Assembly (NCBI RefSeq): GCF_022809715.1
Contig: NZ_CP094459.1
Location: forward strand, 3,410,001-3,474,000
Source: Burkholderia pyrrocinia
GTDB taxonomy: Bacteria > Pseudomonadota > Gammaproteobacteria > Burkholderiales > Burkholderiaceae
Direction of reading: 5' to 3'
Length of the DNA stretch: 64,000 nt
Numbering within the stretch: position 1 is the stretch's first letter; each line of letters begins with the position of its first letter. Both the position numbers and the translations under genes were made by a program. This document shows, piece by piece, positions 60,828 through 64,000 of the stretch. Under the pieces are notes generated by a model that was not told the DNA's origin, ran no database searches, and worked only from the letters and a program-made list of their open reading frames with translations.

Positions 60828-61583
60828 TCAGGCCCGCACGAGCGAGCGGCGCTTCATCTCGAGCTGCGTGATCAGCCGCTGCAGCGTGTTCTCGGCGCTG
60901 CCCGGCAGCGACATGTAGCGGAAGCCGAGCTGGTAGCGCCGCGACCCGTTCGGCATCTGCGTCGAGCGCTGCGACACGAGCTGCAGGTCGAGCGACAGCT
61001 TGCCGTGGCCGGTCAGCTCGAGCTCGACGTCGGGCAGCAGCGTGCCGACCTCGAGCGCCTCGACGCGTTCGTCCGCCGTGCGCAGCCCCACGCCGCCGAG
61101 CGACAGGTTGTGCACCTCGAACAGGAAGCTCTCGCCGTCCGGCAGCTTGCCGCGGCACAGGAACGGATCGACGATCGGCGCGTCGACCCGGAAATATTCA
61201 CGGCGCTGGATGCACGTCAGGACTTCGGGGAAATCGGCGACGAACGCGGGCAGCCCCTCGTAGCGCGTCTCGCGCGGCGTGCCCGTGGTGAATTCGACGC
61301 GCACGCCCTCCGGCGACGCCGCGAACGTGCAGTGCGACGCGCCGAGGATGCCGGCGTTCTGCTCGGACAGCGCACCCCAGTCGAACGTGAACGTCCGCGC
61401 GCCGACGTCGACCTCGAGCAGGCGCGTGACGAGCTGGCCGCCCGGATACTGGACGGTCAGGAAATCGCCGCGGTTCACGAGGTTGCGCAGCTGCACGCCG
61501 ATTTCCAGCGGATTGCGGCGGGCATAGTCGGGCCCGGAGTGGCCTGCGTCCAGGCTGGGGTCCGTCGACATTTCGATATTCAT
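60828..61583 (-). CDS. ycgR: Flagellar brake protein YcgR (PilZ domain)
   Basis: The 251-aa protein has an N-terminal YcgR domain (NPLEIGVQLRNLVNRGDFLTVQYPGG) and a C-terminal PilZ domain with the c-di-GMP-binding RxxxR (Arg128-Arg132 in RREYFRV) and NxSxxG (Asn159-Gly164 in NLSLGG). When bound to c-di-GMP it slows the flagellar motor. It lies between flgJ and flgK and links this block to c-di-GMP enzymes such as the EAL protein at 13668. Confidence 0.93.
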   Translation of the reverse strand: MNIEMSTDPSLDAGHSGPDYARRNPLEIGVQLRNLVNRGDFLTVQYPGGQLVTRLLEVDVGARTFTFDWGALSEQNAGILGASHCTFAASPEGVRVEFTTGTPRETRYEGLPAFVADFPEVLTCIQRREYFRVDAPIVDPFLCRGKLPDGESFLFEVHNLSLGGVGLRTADERVEALEVGTLLPDVELELTGHGKLSLDLQLVSQRSTQMPNGSRRYQLGFRYMSLPGSAENTLQRLITQLEMKRRSLVRA

Positions 61584-61635
61584 GGCTAGCCGGTCTTTCT
61601 TGTCATGGGCGCACGGACAACCGGTGCGCAATAAA

Positions 61636-61658
61636 ACCGGGCCAGAACAAGGCCCGGT
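61636..61658 (-). terminator. Terminator between flgJ and ycgR
   Basis: ACCGGGCC pairs with GGCCCGGT around a 7-nt loop; on the minus strand the stem is followed by TTTTATT. It separates the flgI-flgJ transcript from ycgR. Confidence 0.7.
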
Positions 61659-61827
61659 CGCAGGTCTCTCACACTTAGCGGCAGTGCTGACCGAAAGTTT
61701 AGATCGATTTCCCGTTTTTTTTCGCGCAAACGTTGAAACCGCGCGCGGCGGTATGCCGGGCGCGGTCCTGAGAGGGTAATCGACGGTGGGCCGGAGCCTG
61801 TTATCGGCGGGCGCAGGCCCTGGCCCG

Positions 61828-62826
61828 TCAGCCGATCTGCTGCATGATCGAGATCAGCTTCTTCGCGTAGTTCGGGTCGGTCGCGTAACCGGCCTTCTGC
61901 ATCCCGTGCGCGAAGCCTTCGACGCTGCGGCTCGCGCTCAGCACGCCCGAGTAGCGCGGATTGTTCTTCAGCAGGTTCGCGTAATCGGTCATCGCGTGCT
62001 CGTACGAGTCGTACGCGCGGAATTTCGCGACCACGCGACGCGGCGTGCCGTTCACGTACTCGGTCGTCAGCGCCGACACGGTGCGGCCCGTCCAGCCCTT
62101 GTTCGCCTTGATGCCGAACACGTTGTAGCTGGTCGAGCCGTCGGCCGCGCGGATCTCGCGCTTGCCCCAGCCCGATTCGAGCGCGGCCTGGCCGACGATG
62201 AAGCGCGCCGGGATGCCGGTCGACGCACTGGCCGCCTGCGCGGGAGCCGCGAGCCGGTCGACGAACGCGTCGGCGTCCGGCGCGCCGCTCGCGCCCTTCA
62301 GCGGCGGCGTCAGCGCACTGCCGGCCGAGTAGCCGCGCGCGCCGGCGAGCCCGCCGTTGTTCCCGGCCGCGTTCGCGTACGCGCGCGCCATCGCGTTCAT
62401 CGCGGCGAGGCTGCCTTCGTTGCCGGCCGTGCCGAGACCGCCCGCGCCCAAGCCGGCCGCGCCCATCCCGCCCGCGCCGACGCCGGCCGTGTCGCTGCCC
62501 GCGCCCTGCCCCGCATTGCGCAGCAGCTGCTTCATCAGCGCGTCGGCGACGCCGATCCCGCGCGTCGACATCTGCTGCGCGAGCTGCTGGTCGAGCATCG
62601 ACGTGTACATCTTCGACGTATGCGAATCGAACAGCCCGCCGTCGGGCGACGCGTCGCGCATGCTCTTGAGCATCATCTGCGTGAACATCGCATCGAACTG
62701 GCCCGCGACGGCCTTCGCACCGGCCTGCGGCGACTGCTTCGCCTGCGCGCGCAGCGCGTCGAAACCCTGCACGTCGAGCGCGAAGCGCTGCGTGAGGTCG
62801 TTCGCGTTAGGAAGATTCGCTGCCAT
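61828..62826 (-). CDS. flgJ: Flagellar rod assembly protein/peptidoglycan hydrolase
   Basis: The 332-aa protein is FlgJ: an N-terminal rod-capping domain (AVAGQFDAMFTQMMLKSMRDA, TSMLDQQLAQQMSTRGIG), a Gly/Ala-rich linker (about 110-165), and a C-terminal glucosaminidase domain with the catalytic Glu in QAALESGWG and NVFGIKANKGW. It opens the peptidoglycan for the rod. It starts directly after the flgI stop. Confidence 0.95.
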   Translation of the reverse strand: MAANLPNANDLTQRFALDVQGFDALRAQAKQSPQAGAKAVAGQFDAMFTQMMLKSMRDASPDGGLFDSHTSKMYTSMLDQQLAQQMSTRGIGVADALMKQLLRNAGQGAGSDTAGVGAGGMGAAGLGAGGLGTAGNEGSLAAMNAMARAYANAAGNNGGLAGARGYSAGSALTPPLKGASGAPDADAFVDRLAAPAQAASASTGIPARFIVGQAALESGWGKREIRAADGSTSYNVFGIKANKGWTGRTVSALTTEYVNGTPRRVVAKFRAYDSYEHAMTDYANLLKNNPRYSGVLSASRSVEGFAHGMQKAGYATDPNYAKKLISIMQQIG

Positions 62827-64000
62827 TTAGATGACCTCCAGGTCGGCGCGCAGCGCGCCGGCCGCCTTCATCGCCTGCAGGATCGACATCAGGTCCGCCG
62901 GCGTCGCGCCGAGCGTGTTCAGCGCCTTCACGACGTCCGCGAGGTTCGCGCCGGCCGTCACCATCTTCAGCGCGCCGTTGTCCTGCTTGAGCTGGATCTG
63001 CGACTGCTGCGCCACCACCGTCTGCCCGTTCGAGAACGGCCCCGGCTGCGACACGACCGGCTGCGTGTTGACGACGACCGACAGGTTGCCGTGCGCGACC
63101 GCGCAGCTCTGCAGCGTGACCATCTGGTTCATCACGATCGAGCCGGTGCGCGCGTTCAGGATCACCTTCGCCGCCGCCTTGTCCGGGCTCACGTCGAGGT
63201 TCTGCAGCCGCGCCATGAACGCGACCTGCTGCGCCGAGTCGGCCGGCGCCGCGAGCTGGATCGTGCGGCCGTCGAGCGCCGTCGCGGTGCCCGGGCCGAA
63301 GCTCGAATTGACCGCGGACACGATCCGCTGCGCGGTGCCGTAGTCCATGTCGTTCAGCTGCAATTGCAGCACGCCGTTCATCTGCGCGATCGCGTTCGGC
63401 ACCGAACGCTCGACGATCGCGCCGCCGACGATCCGGCCGGCCGCGAGCTGGTTCACCTGCACGCGGCTGCCGTTCGCGCTGGCGCCCGCGCCGCCGACGG
63501 CCATGTTGCCCTGCGCGAGTGCGTACACCTGCCCGTCCGCGCCCTTCAGCGGCGTGAGCAGCAGCGTGCCGCCGCGCAGGCTTTTCGCGTTGCCGAGCGA
63601 CGACACGGTCACGTCGAGCGCCTCGCCGGGCCGCGCGAACGGCGGCAGCGTGGCGGTCACCATCACGGCCGCGACGTTCTTCAGCTGCATGTTGTTCAGC
63701 GACGACGAACCGCCGTTGGCCGAGCCGTTGTTGATCGAGATGCCGAGGTTCGCGAGCATGTTCGCGAGCGTCTGCGTCGTGAACGGCGTCTGCATGGTCT
63801 GGTCGCCGGTGCCGTCGAGGCCGACGACGAGGCCATAGCCGATCAGCGGGTTGTCGCGCACGCCCTGGATCTGCGCGAGATCCTTCAGGCGTTCCGCGTG
63901 CGCGGGCACCGCGCCGAACACGCAGGCCGCGGCCGCGAACGCGACGGCGAGCCGCGCGAACGCTCGTGCGCGGGACGACAGGCGGTTGAACAGGGGCTTG
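62827..64000 (-). CDS. flgI: Flagellar P-ring protein, N-terminus cut by the window edge
   Basis: The frame is FlgI, the periplasmic P-ring subunit. Typical motifs are [62 protein letters not shown] and the C-terminal [40 protein letters not shown] signal peptide is visible across the GTG at 63921 ([18 protein letters not shown]), and the frame continues to the window end, so the true ATG is outside. It is followed by flgJ with no gap. Confidence 0.95.
   Translation of the reverse strand, partial: KPLFNRLSSRARAFARLAVAFAAAACVFGAVPAHAERLKDLAQIQGVRDNPLIGYGLVVGLDGTGDQTMQTPFTTQTLANMLANLGISINNGSANGGSSSLNNMQLKNVAAVMVTATLPPFARPGEALDVTVSSLGNAKSLRGGTLLLTPLKGADGQVYALAQGNMAVGGAGASANGSRVQVNQLAAGRIVGGAIVERSVPNAIAQMNGVLQLQLNDMDYGTAQRIVSAVNSSFGPGTATALDGRTIQLAAPADSAQQVAFMARLQNLDVSPDKAAAKVILNARTGSIVMNQMVTLQSCAVAHGNLSVVVNTQPVVSQPGPFSNGQTVVAQQSQIQLKQDNGALKMVTAGANLADVVKALNTLGATPADLMSILQAMKAAGALRADLEVI

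Noticed and set aside
61801..61820. Exact TTATCGGC, the complement of a FliA -10 box
   Set aside because: The matching -35 at 11-nt spacing is absent, so it is probably chance.

Overview
This window looks like a piece of the primary chromosome of a Burkholderia cepacia complex-type beta-proteobacterium. Evidence: GC-rich DNA with long antisense open frames everywhere, two Gram-negative trimeric porins of the Burkholderia type (MK..AQSSVTLWG/YG starts), a putrescine gene cluster, DUF3138, GNA1162-family lipoproteins and a flagellar flgI-J-K-L block. No rRNA, tRNA or CRISPR array was seen.

Layout. 1-1300 is an accessory end: a low-GC stretch with two tiny overlapping minus-strand genes (membrane protein plus Gly-rich peptide) and a frameshifted integrase/transposase remnant. 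1333-12025 holds core metabolism and transport: RBBP9-type hydrolase, ghrA, HMG-CoA lyase, YbaK-type tRNA editing protein, DUF1289, a DMT exporter with a divergent AsnC regulator, a putative fluoroacetate-type dehalogenase, nitronate monooxygenase, LysR and a porin. 12373-19100 has an SBF-family transporter, a CCTTCCCG tandem repeat, an EAL-CBS-GGDEF protein, and a LacI-AGE isomerase-PfkB kinase sugar operon whose kinase has a 3'-terminal frameshift. 19247-26525 is housekeeping: MidA methyltransferase, SDR-folB-ttcA, glmU and glmS. 26571-28162 is a RelE-like toxin/XRE antitoxin pair followed by small exported/cytosolic genes; the toxin frame has no stop codon of its own. 28177-29906 has an FTR1/cupredoxin iron pair and a CueR-controlled copper chaperone.

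29956-45408 is the most coherent block: a putrescine uptake and gamma-glutamyl degradation locus. Minus-strand puuC and puuR face plus-strand puuD-puuA-spuC-potF-potG-potH-potI-DUF3138-puuB1-puuB2. Putrescine would enter through PotFGHI, be glutamylated by PuuA, oxidised by PuuB or transaminated by SpuC, oxidised to gamma-glutamyl-GABA by PuuC and split by PuuD. A DUF3138 outer-membrane-like protein sits inside this cluster, which suggests (inference) a polyamine-linked envelope role.

45532-57000 has a CsgG-DUF4810-GNA1162 lipoprotein cluster, a glutathione reductase, a second porin, a DUF1275 membrane protein, a split two-gene chromate transporter with a divergent LysR gene (frameshifted at its 3' end), a secreted-protein fragment lacking a start codon, and a uracil-type NCS2 permease. 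57166-64000 is a minus-strand flagellar block in order flgI (cut by the window edge), flgJ, ycgR, flgK, flgL. FlgK and FlgL share a near-duplicate insert domain, and the whole flgK-flgL gap is filled by a nested inverted-repeat element.

Strongest leads for something undescribed: the DUF3138/tandem-PuuB polyamine locus, the shared FlgK/FlgL insert, the flgK-flgL repeat element, the 67-aa/49-aa gene pair, and the stopless toxin frame.
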